5,909 nt of DNA from Bacillota bacterium (GCA_030527065.1 JAUNBO010000089.1:1784-7692), one strand, 5' to 3'. Positions 1-5,818 are shown, numbered from the stretch's first letter. The notes: generated by a model from the letters alone, not told the origin. Made by a program: numbers and translations.

Positions 1-18
1 CCGCCGGGCGCAGCTTTA

Positions 19-46
19 TAAAAGGCGGGGCCTCCGGCCCCGCCTT
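19..46 (-). terminator. Intrinsic terminator ending the panB-liv operon
   Basis: A perfect inverted repeat pairs 22-32 with 36-46 around a 3-nt loop. The nine inner pairs are almost all G-C and the two outer ones are A-U. Read on the minus strand, the stem runs into TTTTAT, a short U-rich tract. It starts about 16 nt after the livF stop codon, the expected place for a rho-independent terminator, and no further minus-strand gene begins before the window edge. The U-tract is short, so termination efficiency is uncertain, but stem strength and position make the call firm. Confidence 0.82.
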
Positions 47-62
47 CCCCTTCGTTCTCAGG

Positions 63-767
63 TCATATCCCCAGGTAAGCCTTCTTCACCTCTTCGCTGT
101 TCAGGAGCTCCCGCCCCTGCCCTTCCATGATGATGCGTCCGTTTTCCAGCACATAGGCCCGGTCCGCCAGCTTCAGGGATTGCCTTACGTTTTGCTCCAC
201 CAGAAGAATGGTGGTGCCCTCATCCCGGATGTTCCGGATCAGGCCCATGATCTCCTGGACCACGATGGGCGCCAGGCCCAGAGAGGGTTCGTCCAGCATC
301 AGCAGGACGGGGTTGGCCATAAGCCCCCTCCCTATGGCGCACATCTGCGCCTCGCCGCCGGAAAGAGACCCCGCCAGCTGGCGCTCCCTCTCCTTCAGCC
401 GGGGCAGGATGGAGTAGACAAATTCCAGCCGTTCCTTCTTGCTGGCCCGGCTCCTCTTGCTGAAGGCCCCCAGCTCCAGGTTTTCCTTCACCGTCAGGCC
501 CGGGAAGAGCAGCCGCCCCTCCGGACATTGCACCAGGCCCATATCCACTATCTTGTCCGGCTTCATTTTCTCTATCCGGGTCCCGTTGAATTCCACCTGG
601 CCGTCAAAGCTTTTCAGCGTGCGGGAAACACAGGAAAGCAGGGTGGATTTTCCCGCCGCATTGGCTCCTATGATGGTAACGATCTCCCCCTGCTCCACCT
701 GTAGGGACACATCCTTCAGCACCTGCACTTCTCCGTAAAAAGAGTTGATATTGGAAATTTTAAGCAT
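63..767 (-). CDS. livF: LivF-type ATP-binding subunit of branched-chain amino acid ABC importer
   Basis: This is a 234-residue ATPase that powers the importer with LivG on the cytoplasmic face of the LivHM permease; E. coli LivF has 237 residues. Visible motifs are Walker A GANAAGKS (34-41), Q-loop Gln80 followed by the family motif PEGR (82-85), signature LSGGE (135-139), Walker B with Asp159 and catalytic Glu160, and D-loop SLGLAP (162-167). Gln192 in VEQN sits at the switch position where most ABC ATPases have His; this is normal for LivF. The C-terminal blocks ADRAYVLENG (201-210) and AYLG (230-233) are also LivF hallmarks and separate it from LivG. Two changes from the usual family form are an Ala inside Walker A (GANAAG for GANGAG) and Ala140 after LSGGE, where Gln is common. 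The ATG overlaps the end of livG by 8 nt, so the two are probably translationally coupled. A terminator follows directly. Confidence 0.95.
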   Translation of the reverse strand: MLKISNINSFYGEVQVLKDVSLQVEQGEIVTIIGANAAGKSTLLSCVSRTLKSFDGQVEFNGTRIEKMKPDKIVDMGLVQCPEGRLLFPGLTVKENLELGAFSKRSRASKKERLEFVYSILPRLKERERQLAGSLSGGEAQMCAIGRGLMANPVLLMLDEPSLGLAPIVVQEIMGLIRNIRDEGTTILLVEQNVRQSLKLADRAYVLENGRIIMEGQGRELLNSEEVKKAYLGI

Positions 768-1488
768 GTTCCTCCTCCTCTTCTACGCCGAAATACGCCT
801 CTATGACGTGAGGGTCTTCGCTGATGGCCTTGGGAGTCCCCTCGGCGATCTTCTTTCCGAAGCTCAGCACGATGATCTCGTCGGAAATGTTCATGATGGC
901 TTCCATGATGTGTTCTATTATGATGATGGTGATGCCGGAAGCGTTCATGGAGCGGATGATTTCCAGCATCTCATAAACCTCCGTGGTGGTGAGCCCCGCC
1001 ATCACCTCGTCCAGGAGCAGCAGCTTGGGTCTGGTGGAAAGGGCCTTGGCCACCTCCAGCTTCTTCCGCTCTCCCAGATTCAGGTACTTGGCCACGATGT
1101 CCTTCTTGTGGTCCAGCTTCACCGTTTCAAGAGCCTGGGAAGCGATTTCCCGGGCTTCCTTGTAGTCGTTGGTCTTGCAGAAGGAACCCACCATGGCGTT
1201 CTGCAGGGCAGTCATGTTGCCGAAGGGCTGCACGATCTGATAGCTCCTGGAAATGCCCATCCGGGCCACCATAAAGGATTTCTTCCCCGTAATGTCCTGA
1301 CCATCGAAGACCACCTTTCCCGATGTGAGTGGAAGGGTGCCGTTGATGCAGTTGAACAGCGTAGTCTTGCCGGCGCCGTTGGGGCCTATGAGGCCCAGGA
1401 TCTTCCCCTCTTCCAGAGTGAAGGAAACATCGTCCACCGCCGCCAGACCTCCGAATTTCTTGGTCACGTTATCTACCGTCAGCAGCAT
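760..1488 (-). CDS. livG: LivG-type ATP-binding subunit of branched-chain amino acid ABC importer
   Basis: The 242-residue product is the second ATPase of the importer; E. coli LivG has 255 residues. Motifs in order are Walker A GPNGAGKT (35-42), Q-loop around Gln84 (RSYQIVQPF), a divergent signature LNLGE (136-140) followed by RKKLEVAKAL, Walker B KLLLLDE (155-161), the LivG-like stretch VMAGLTTTE (162-170) and switch His193. Signatures that depart from LSGGQ are common in this subfamily, so activity is not in doubt, but two LivF/LivG sites with different signatures suggest unequal ATP sites. The C-terminus YFGV is followed by five Glu residues and HA; that acidic tail is encoded by the GAG repeat that also serves as the livF ribosome binding site. 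The start overlaps livM by 20 nt and has AAGGAGG 8 nt upstream. Confidence 0.95.
   Translation of the reverse strand: MLLTVDNVTKKFGGLAAVDDVSFTLEEGKILGLIGPNGAGKTTLFNCINGTLPLTSGKVVFDGQDITGKKSFMVARMGISRSYQIVQPFGNMTALQNAMVGSFCKTNDYKEAREIASQALETVKLDHKKDIVAKYLNLGERKKLEVAKALSTRPKLLLLDEVMAGLTTTEVYEMLEIIRSMNASGITIIIIEHIMEAIMNISDEIIVLSFGKKIAEGTPKAISEDPHVIEAYFGVEEEEEHA
771..780 (-). promoter_or_regulatory. livF ribosome binding site inside the livG 3' end
   Basis: On the minus strand GAGGAGGAGG lies 3 nt before the livF ATG. GGAGG can be read in several registers, at 3 and 6 nt spacing. These bases are also consecutive Glu codons of the LivG tail. The overlap supports the livF start at 767 and coupled translation of the two ATPases in similar amounts. 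Confidence 0.75.
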
Positions 1489-2488
1489 CGTCCCCGCCTC
1501 CTTCCTCTTCTTTCTTCATGGCCCGGGCCCTCCGCTTGTTCATGGCTCCCCGGATGCTGAGCAATATCCCGTCGGGCCGGTAAAGCAGGATGCCTATGAG
1601 GATCAGGCCCAGGATCATCTGATGGAGGCCGCTGACGCCGGTGATGGCGCCCCGGAGCAGGTTGGTGGCCGGCACCAGGATGAAGGCGCCCAGCATGGGG
1701 CCGAAGGCGGTGCCCATGCCGCCGGCTATGGCATAGAGGATAAAATTCACCGAATAGGCCAGGCTCATGATGGTAGAGGGCTCTATGAACCGCACATACT
1801 GAACGAACAGAGCGCCGCCTATGGAGGTCAGCATGGCGCTGAGCACATAGGCGATGAGCATGGTCTTGGTGGAGTTCACCCCCAGGTTTTCCGCCGCCTG
1901 CTGGTTTTCCCCCACGGCGATGAGGCCGTAGCCCAGCTTGGATTTCTCCAGCCTGGTGCAGATGAAGATCACCAGGATCATGTAGCCCCAGATGATGAGG
2001 GCATAGGGGATCTTGCCGGCAAAGACCAGATTCGCAAAGCCGGGATCGTAGGGCACCTGCACCCCCAGAGAACCGTTGGTGACGTTTTTCGCCGTGATGG
2101 CCACGGTCTTCATGATCTCCGCAAAGGCGATGGTGGAAAGGACGAAGAAGGTCCCTTTCAGCCGCAGGGTGGTGCCGCCGATGATCAGCGCCGCCGTCCC
2201 GGAAATGATGCAGCCCACCACCATGCCCACCCAGGGGGTGATGCCGAAGTTGATGGAGAGCAGGGAGGCGCTGTAGGCGCCCATGCCCATGAAAGCGGCG
2301 TGGCCGATGGACAGCCGCCCGCAATAACCGCTGTAGAGGTTCCAGGAGCTGGAAAGGCCCGCCCACAGGAACGTCAGGATGATGATGTCCTGATAATACC
2401 GGTTATCTATGGCAAAGGGCAGAATAAGCGAAGCAAAAGCGATGATCCAGAGAACGGAGTTCTCTTTCTTTAACAGATTCTTCAACAT
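1469..2488 (-). CDS. livM: LivM-type permease of branched-chain amino acid ABC importer
   Basis: This 339-residue integral membrane protein forms the translocation path together with LivH. Hydrophobic segments can be seen at about 12-28, 34-50, 64-80, 84-106, 112-130, 161-178, 207-230, 243-256, 262-276 and 288-303. Family motifs are GYCGRLSIGHAAFMGMGAY (54-72), the cytoplasmic coupling-loop block GENQQAAENLGVN (193-205), AGGMGTAFGPMLGA (255-268) and RPDGI (304-308). E. coli LivM (425 residues) has a long N-terminal extension that is absent here, as in most Gram-positive homologues. After the last membrane segment the tail is basic (NKRRARAMKK) and then Glu/Gly/Asp-rich (327-337); the latter stretch is encoded by the livG ribosome binding site. 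The ATG lies 15 nt after the livH stop, with a G-rich site GGGGGGAG 4 nt upstream. The 3' end overlaps livG. Confidence 0.94.
   Translation of the reverse strand: MLKNLLKKENSVLWIIAFASLILPFAIDNRYYQDIIILTFLWAGLSSSWNLYSGYCGRLSIGHAAFMGMGAYSASLLSINFGITPWVGMVVGCIISGTAALIIGGTTLRLKGTFFVLSTIAFAEIMKTVAITAKNVTNGSLGVQVPYDPGFANLVFAGKIPYALIIWGYMILVIFICTRLEKSKLGYGLIAVGENQQAAENLGVNSTKTMLIAYVLSAMLTSIGGALFVQYVRFIEPSTIMSLAYSVNFILYAIAGGMGTAFGPMLGAFILVPATNLLRGAITGVSGLHQMILGLILIGILLYRPDGILLSIRGAMNKRRARAMKKEEEGGGDDAADGR
1497..1503 (-). promoter_or_regulatory. livG ribosome binding site inside the livM 3' end
   Basis: AAGGAGG on the minus strand, 8 nt before the livG ATG (1486-1488), is a full match to the anti-Shine-Dalgarno core. 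It lies within the livM reading frame and fixes the livG start. A ribosome finishing livM would cover it, so reinitiation or coupling is likely. Confidence 0.78.
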
Positions 2489-2503
2489 ACCGCTCCCCCC
2501 TTT

Positions 2504-3367
2504 CTAACCCTTATGCCCAAAGAGGCCCGTGGGCTTGAACACCAGGACCAGGATGAACAACAGGAAATATGCCGCCTGTTGGAAAGCGGAACCAATATAG
2601 TAACCTGCAAGGCTCTCCACCACGCCTATGAGAAGGCCGCCGAAAATGGCCCCGGGCACGCTGGAAAGCCCCCCGATGACCACCACGATGAAGCAGAGAG
2701 TGCAGAAGCTGTTGCCGATGGTAGGATAGGCCGGATAAATGGGCGAGAGCAGCAGGCCGGCCAGCCCCACCAGCACTGTGCCTATGACGAAGGCCATGCA
2801 GTAGGTCCGGCTCAGATTGATGCCCATGAGCTGGGCCGCCTTGCCGTTTTGCGCCACCGCCCGCATGGATGCGCCCGTGTAGGTTTTCTGAAGGAAATAA
2901 TAAAGTATGATGGATGCCACTATGGCCACGGCAAAGCCGATCACCTTGGCCGTACCCAGATGCAGAAAACCGATGTCTATGGTGCTGTTGGTGACCTCCA
3001 CGCGGATGTTCCGGTAATCCGCCCGCCACAGCATCAGCGCCAGATTCTGCAGCACCATGGAAAGCCCCAGGGTGAGAAGCATCTGTATGGAGTGGCTGGA
3101 TTCCAGCACCCGCTCCATCAGCAGCTTATAGGTGAGATAGCCCAGCACCGCCATGATGACCAGATTCAAAAGCATGGATTCATAGGGGACCAGGCCCAGA
3201 AGGCTGAAAAACCAATACGCTATGTACATGGCCAGCATCAGGTAATCCCCGTGGGCGAAGTTCACAAGGCCCACGATGCCGAAGATCAGCGTCAGTCCCA
3301 CGCTGGCCAGGGCATAGATCCCGCCGGAAAGCAGGCCGGAAATCAAAACCTGGATGAGTTGTTCCAT
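2504..3367 (-). CDS. livH: LivH-type permease of branched-chain amino acid ABC importer
   Basis: The 287-residue product is the second membrane subunit (E. coli LivH, 308 residues). Hydrophobic segments lie at about 7-32, 43-60, 64-82, 95-114, 141-160, 190-208, 222-256 and 262-278. The N-terminal block GLTLIFGIVGLVNFAHGDY (24-42) is the LivH hallmark. The polar loop GASMRAVAQNGKAAQLMGIN (165-184) is the EAA-like coupling region that contacts an ATPase, and VIGGLSSVPGAIFGG (230-244) and KPTGLFG (278-284) close the typical pattern. The ATG at 3365-3367 is preceded by AAAGGAG at 9-nt spacing. It is the first gene after the hairpin-containing gap behind the binding-protein gene, and only 15 nt separate it from livM. 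There is no sign of truncation. Confidence 0.95.
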   Translation of the reverse strand: MEQLIQVLISGLLSGGIYALASVGLTLIFGIVGLVNFAHGDYLMLAMYIAYWFFSLLGLVPYESMLLNLVIMAVLGYLTYKLLMERVLESSHSIQMLLTLGLSMVLQNLALMLWRADYRNIRVEVTNSTIDIGFLHLGTAKVIGFAVAIVASIILYYFLQKTYTGASMRAVAQNGKAAQLMGINLSRTYCMAFVIGTVLVGLAGLLLSPIYPAYPTIGNSFCTLCFIVVVIGGLSSVPGAIFGGLLIGVVESLAGYYIGSAFQQAAYFLLFILVLVFKPTGLFGHKG

Positions 3368-3390
3368 ATTGTGTATCTCCTTTACAGGCG

Positions 3391-3418
3391 GCCCCGCAGC
3401 GCACAGACGCTGCGGGGC
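3391..3418 (-). promoter_or_regulatory. Intercistronic hairpin between livK and livH (no U-tract)
   Basis: 3391-3401 and 3408-3418 form a perfect 11-bp, nearly all G-C stem around a 6-nt loop. On the minus strand no U-run follows: the next bases are CGCCTGTAAAGGAG, and the livH ribosome binding site starts 7 nt past the stem. It therefore does not look like a full terminator. In operons whose first transporter gene encodes the binding protein, such hairpins commonly protect the upstream mRNA from 3' decay and give more binding protein than membrane subunits. That role is inferred here; the structure itself is plain in the sequence. Confidence 0.7.
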
Positions 3419-3461
3419 GCACCGGTTTCCGTTTTTTAATTCAGCTCAACACAAGCAGGTA

Positions 3462-4760
3462 TTAGTAGTGAGCATAGGGGAGAGGCACATTGATGGCGTC
3501 GCCGTTCTTCAGCAGTTCGGGAGCCACTGTGACCACTTCCAGATTCTGCCACTGATTGATGTTGGCGGAAGCGGCATAGTTCTGGCCGTCCTCGCCGATG
3601 TCCCAGCCAAAGCCCAGAGTGGTCATATCCAGTTTCACGGAGATGGCGGCCTCTCTGATGGAATCGGGATCGTCCAGATCCGCAGCCTGGGAAAGGATGT
3701 CGTTCATGAAGGTGTATGCCCCTGCAAAGGCAGCCTCGGCCGCGATGGGCACGTTGGCAAGGTCCGCATTCTCGGACAGCCCCAGCCAATCGGCTCTGAA
3801 GCTCTCCACCACGCCGTCCAGGCCGTAAGGCTCAAAGACGGACAGAGGCAGGTTGGTGGGCATATCCGTGCAGAACATGCCATCGGAGACGTCTGCGCCC
3901 ACGGTGCTGGCGAAGGCCGGGTCCGTGGTGCCGGCGCCGGTGCCCATGAAGACCTTGGGCATGGCCTGCTGTGCGTTCAGGGTATCCACCAGCAGGATGG
4001 CGTCGTTTACATAGCATACGGAAAGGAGCACGTCCGGCTGGGCTTCCTTGATGCCCAGGACCATGGCGGTCATGTCCGTGGTGGTGGCTGCATATTCGCT
4101 CTCATAGACGATCTGGCAGCCGTACTCTTCCAGGACCTCGGCAGCGCCGACGGCCACGGAAAGACCGTAGCTGGAATCCTCGTGGACGATGGCCACTTTC
4201 AGATCGGCTGCGGCGATGCCCAGGGTATCGGCCACTGTGGTGGCTACATACTCGGCGCCGGTGCCGCCTCTCAGGCCGCCCTTGTCCAGGATTCTGAATA
4301 CATACTGATAACCGGAGTCTGTGAGGGTGTCCACGATGCCGCCGGATTCCACCAGGATGACCCCGGCAGGATCGGTGACGCCGGCGATGGCCAGAGCGTT
4401 GCCGCTGGCCAGGGAGCCAAAGACTACCTTTACGCCTTCGTTGTCCACCAGACGGCTGGCCTCGGTGGTAGCCGCCGTGGCGTCGGGAGCGTCGGCGGTG
4501 ACCAGCTCCACGGTGCGTCCCTGGATGCCGCCGGCTTCATTGATGTAGTCCACGGCGATCTGCACCGCCTGAAGGCAGCGGTTCCCCAGCAGGGCGTTGC
4601 CGCCGGACAGGGGATAGATGGCGCCTACCTTAAAGGTTTCGCTGCTGACTTCTTCCCCTTCTCCTTCGCCTTCCACAGTTCCTTCTTCTCCGCCGCCGCA
4701 GGCTGCAAAGCAGCTCAGGGCCAGCGCCAGAATCAGTAAGAGTGCTAAAAACTTCTTCAT
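3462..4760 (-). CDS. livK: Branched-chain amino acid ABC importer substrate-binding lipoprotein (LivJ/LivK family)
   Basis: This 432-residue protein would be anchored outside the cell membrane and deliver ligand to LivHM. Residues 1-20 are a lipoprotein signal peptide (MKKF, a Leu/Ala core, then CFAAC) with the likely lipidated Cys at 21; Phe at the -3 position is less usual than Leu. A Gly/Glu-rich linker (22-37) precedes a two-lobe type I periplasmic-binding fold starting at FKVGAIYPLSG (43-53). Ligand-contact regions by family position are GSLASGNALA (115-124), VESGGIVDT (137-145), VHEDSSYG (192-199) and the glycine-rich GTGAGT (273-278); the C-terminal NINQWQ (400-405) is also typical. 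These differ from E. coli LivJ enough that the exact ligand is open: BCAA, another amino acid or an amide. The start at 4760 is chosen because AAGGAGG lies 6 nt upstream and gives a standard signal peptide; an in-frame ATG at 4781 is an alternative adding MVKRRRK. The spacer to panB is 122 nt. Confidence 0.92.
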   Translation of the reverse strand: MKKFLALLLILALALSCFAACGGGEEGTVEGEGEGEEVSSETFKVGAIYPLSGGNALLGNRCLQAVQIAVDYINEAGGIQGRTVELVTADAPDATAATTEASRLVDNEGVKVVFGSLASGNALAIAGVTDPAGVILVESGGIVDTLTDSGYQYVFRILDKGGLRGGTGAEYVATTVADTLGIAAADLKVAIVHEDSSYGLSVAVGAAEVLEEYGCQIVYESEYAATTTDMTAMVLGIKEAQPDVLLSVCYVNDAILLVDTLNAQQAMPKVFMGTGAGTTDPAFASTVGADVSDGMFCTDMPTNLPLSVFEPYGLDGVVESFRADWLGLSENADLANVPIAAEAAFAGAYTFMNDILSQAADLDDPDSIREAAISVKLDMTTLGFGWDIGEDGQNYAASANINQWQNLEVVTVAPELLKNGDAINVPLPYAHY

Positions 4761-4766
4761 TTTTCT

Positions 4767-4773
4767 CCTCCTT
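4767..4773 (-). promoter_or_regulatory. livK ribosome binding site that sets the start at 4760
   Basis: AAGGAGG at 6-nt spacing before the ATG at 4758-4760 is ideal. The same bases, read in the frame of the upstream ATG (4779-4781), encode the unlikely basic stretch KRRR, which argues that this segment is mainly a ribosome binding site rather than coding sequence. Confidence 0.8.
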
Positions 4774-4781
4774 TTTACCAT

Positions 4782-4809
4782 GAAGTCCCTCCCTTTGTGG
4801 CGGGACTCC
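4782..4809 (-). promoter_or_regulatory. Hairpin over a second, upstream ribosome binding site of livK
   Basis: 4782-4789 pairs with 4802-4809 (8 pairs, one G-U in RNA) around a 12-nt loop. The downstream strand and loop contain AGGGAGG (4788-4794), which lies 6 nt before the upstream in-frame ATG at 4779-4781. If it folds, the upstream site would be partly hidden while the site at 4767-4773 stays free. The remaining spacer (4810-4882) shows a short AAGCA/TGCTT hairpin at 4863-4875 just past the panB stop and a TATAAG hexamer without a matching -35. No clear terminator separates panB from livK. Confidence 0.4.
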
Positions 4810-4882
4810 CTGATTCCTTATATCAGCACGACGCCGCTTTTTTGACAGCGCCGTGTGAGCATAAGCATTTTGCTTCAGAGCC

Positions 4883-5716
4883 TCAGTACAGCTTGGGGAT
4901 GTCCACTGCCTTGTTGAAGCTGTATTCCGGCGAGGGGAAGGTCCCCTCCACGGTTTCCTTATGAAAATCATTCAGCCCATCCACCATGGCCTTGCGGATC
5001 TGGGCGAACTGCTTCACGAACTTGGGTTTGAAATCTCCGTACATGCCCAGAAGATCCTGAGTGACCAGGACCTGGCAATCCACATAGGGGCCTGCCCCTA
5101 TGCCCAGGATGGGGATTTCCACCGCTTCGGAGACGGCTTTGCCCACCACGGAGGGCACGCATTCCAGCACGATGGAGAAGCAGCCGGCCTTTTCCAGCTC
5201 CATGGCATCCTTCACCAGCTTGGCTGCGCTTTCCGGCGTGCCGCCCTGGACCTTGAAGCCTCCCAGGGAGGAAGCCGTCTGCGGCGTAAGGCCGATGTGG
5301 CCCATAACGTTGATTCCGGCCCCCACTATGGCCTTTATGCGGTCCAGCATCTCCACGCCGCCTTCCAGCTTCACGCAGTCGCAGTTGGTTTCCTTTATCA
5401 GCCGGATGGCGTTGGAGGCAGCCTGCTCGTTGCTGACCTGATAAGAGCCGAAGGGCATATCTCCCACGATCCAGGTGTCCGGGGCTCCTTTCACCACGGG
5501 ACGGATGTGATGGATCATATCCTCCATGGTGACGGACTCGGTCCCTTTGTAGCCCAGCATGATCATTCCCAGGGAATCTCCCACCAGAATGATGTTGACA
5601 TCGCTCTCGTTTACGATGGAAGCGGTGGTATAGTCATATGCCGTGACATAGCTGAACTTTTTCCCTTCCGCCTTGAACTTTTTGAAATCGCCCAATGTCA
5701 TCTTTGTCTTTGCCAT
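4883..5716 (-). CDS. panB: 3-methyl-2-oxobutanoate hydroxymethyltransferase (ketopantoate synthase)
   Basis: PanB transfers a hydroxymethyl group from 5,10-methylenetetrahydrofolate to 2-oxoisovalerate, giving ketopantoate for pantothenate and CoA synthesis; it is a cytoplasmic Mg-dependent TIM-barrel enzyme. The 277-residue product compares with 264 in E. coli. Residues matching the known active site are all present: Asp47 (VGDSLG) and Asp86 (GDMPFG) for Mg, Lys116 and Glu118 (VKLEGG), His140 (GHIGLTPQ), and general-base Glu185 (LECVP). Further family blocks are TAYDY (25-29), GGFKVQG (152-158), GIGAG (205-209) and PKFVKQF (231-237). The start at 5716 (MAKTKMTLGDFKKFK) is supported by AAGGAG (5723-5728) 6 nt upstream; longer in-frame starts to 5800 would begin at or upstream of the -10 element and add a Lys/Arg-rich stretch foreign to the family. 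It is the first gene of the operon, with no panC or panD in view. Confidence 0.96.
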   Translation of the reverse strand: MAKTKMTLGDFKKFKAEGKKFSYVTAYDYTTASIVNESDVNIILVGDSLGMIMLGYKGTESVTMEDMIHHIRPVVKGAPDTWIVGDMPFGSYQVSNEQAASNAIRLIKETNCDCVKLEGGVEMLDRIKAIVGAGINVMGHIGLTPQTASSLGGFKVQGGTPESAAKLVKDAMELEKAGCFSIVLECVPSVVGKAVSEAVEIPILGIGAGPYVDCQVLVTQDLLGMYGDFKPKFVKQFAQIRKAMVDGLNDFHKETVEGTFPSPEYSFNKAVDIPKLY

Positions 5717-5735
5717 TTTTTTCTCCTTCTTTCGC

Positions 5736-5759
5736 TTTCGCCGTTTCTTTAAGGCGAAA
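5736..5759 (-). promoter_or_regulatory. Hairpin in the panB 5' leader
   Basis: In the transcript, TTTCGCC (5753-5759) can pair with GGCGAAA (5736-5742) across a 10-nt loop, a 7-bp stem lying between the predicted start of transcription (about 5765) and the panB ribosome binding site (5723-5728). A second GCGAAA just downstream offers a competing partner. The leader is only about 50 nt, too short for a T-box or common riboswitch. A modest effect on translation or mRNA stability is possible but unproved. Confidence 0.4.
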
Positions 5760-5771
5760 AATATCGTAGTC

Positions 5772-5800
5772 ATTATACAGCCGCCGATTCTTTCTGTCAA
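5772..5800 (-). promoter_or_regulatory. Consensus sigma-A (sigma-70) promoter of the panB-liv operon
   Basis: On the minus strand TTGACA (5795-5800) and TATAAT (5772-5777) both match consensus perfectly and are separated by exactly 17 bp (5778-5794). Transcription should start near 5764-5767, giving a leader of about 50 nt before panB. The sequence upstream of the -35 is T-rich (to about 5820), which may help polymerase binding. There is no extended -10 TGn. Position, spacing and exact match make this one of the most secure non-coding calls in the window. Confidence 0.93.
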
Positions 5801-5818
5801 GAAAATATGGAAGAAAAT
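5791..5818. promoter_or_regulatory. Possible operator: inverted and direct repeats at the -35
   Basis: Two repeat patterns sit on the -35 box. An inverted repeat pairs tttct (5791-5795) with agaaa (5800-5804) over a 4-bp centre, with two more matching pairs further out after mismatches. A direct repeat of aagaaaat occurs at 5799-5806 and 5811-5818, a 12-bp period. Either could be a regulator site that blocks polymerase at this strong promoter. It does not fit the CodY box, whose half-sites are one base apart. In A/T-rich DNA such repeats also arise by chance. Confidence 0.25.

Noticed and set aside
1325..2473. A 382-codon plus-strand open frame antisense to livM
   Set aside because: It is low-complexity His/Asp/Gly-rich, lies over a clear membrane protein gene, and resembles no known family. 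Other plus-strand frames at 180-704, 745-1560, 2513-3439 and 4961-5752 fail for the same reason.
3391..3437. The livK-livH hairpin as a plus-strand terminator, since a T-run lies at 3432-3437 on that strand
   Set aside because: The T-run is 13 nt beyond the stem rather than adjacent, and no plus-strand gene precedes it.
3354..4739. A 461-codon plus-strand open frame antisense to the binding-protein gene, longer than the gene itself
   Set aside because: Its translation is dominated by His, Gly, Asp and Gln in no recognisable pattern, and it exactly shadows a well-supported lipoprotein gene. Long antisense frames are expected when GC-rich third positions leave few stop codons.
4810..4860. An internal promoter for livK, suggested by TATAAG in the panB-livK spacer
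   Set aside because: No -35-like hexamer is found at 16-18 bp spacing; the best partial match, CTGTCA, would be about 20 bp away. A weak promoter cannot be excluded but is not supported.
5717..5800. Extended N-terminus for PanB from in-frame starts up to 5800
   Set aside because: The added part would encode a Lys/Arg-rich stretch unlike the PanB family, and its starts lie at or upstream of the -10 element. The start at 5716 has a good ribosome binding site at 6-nt spacing.
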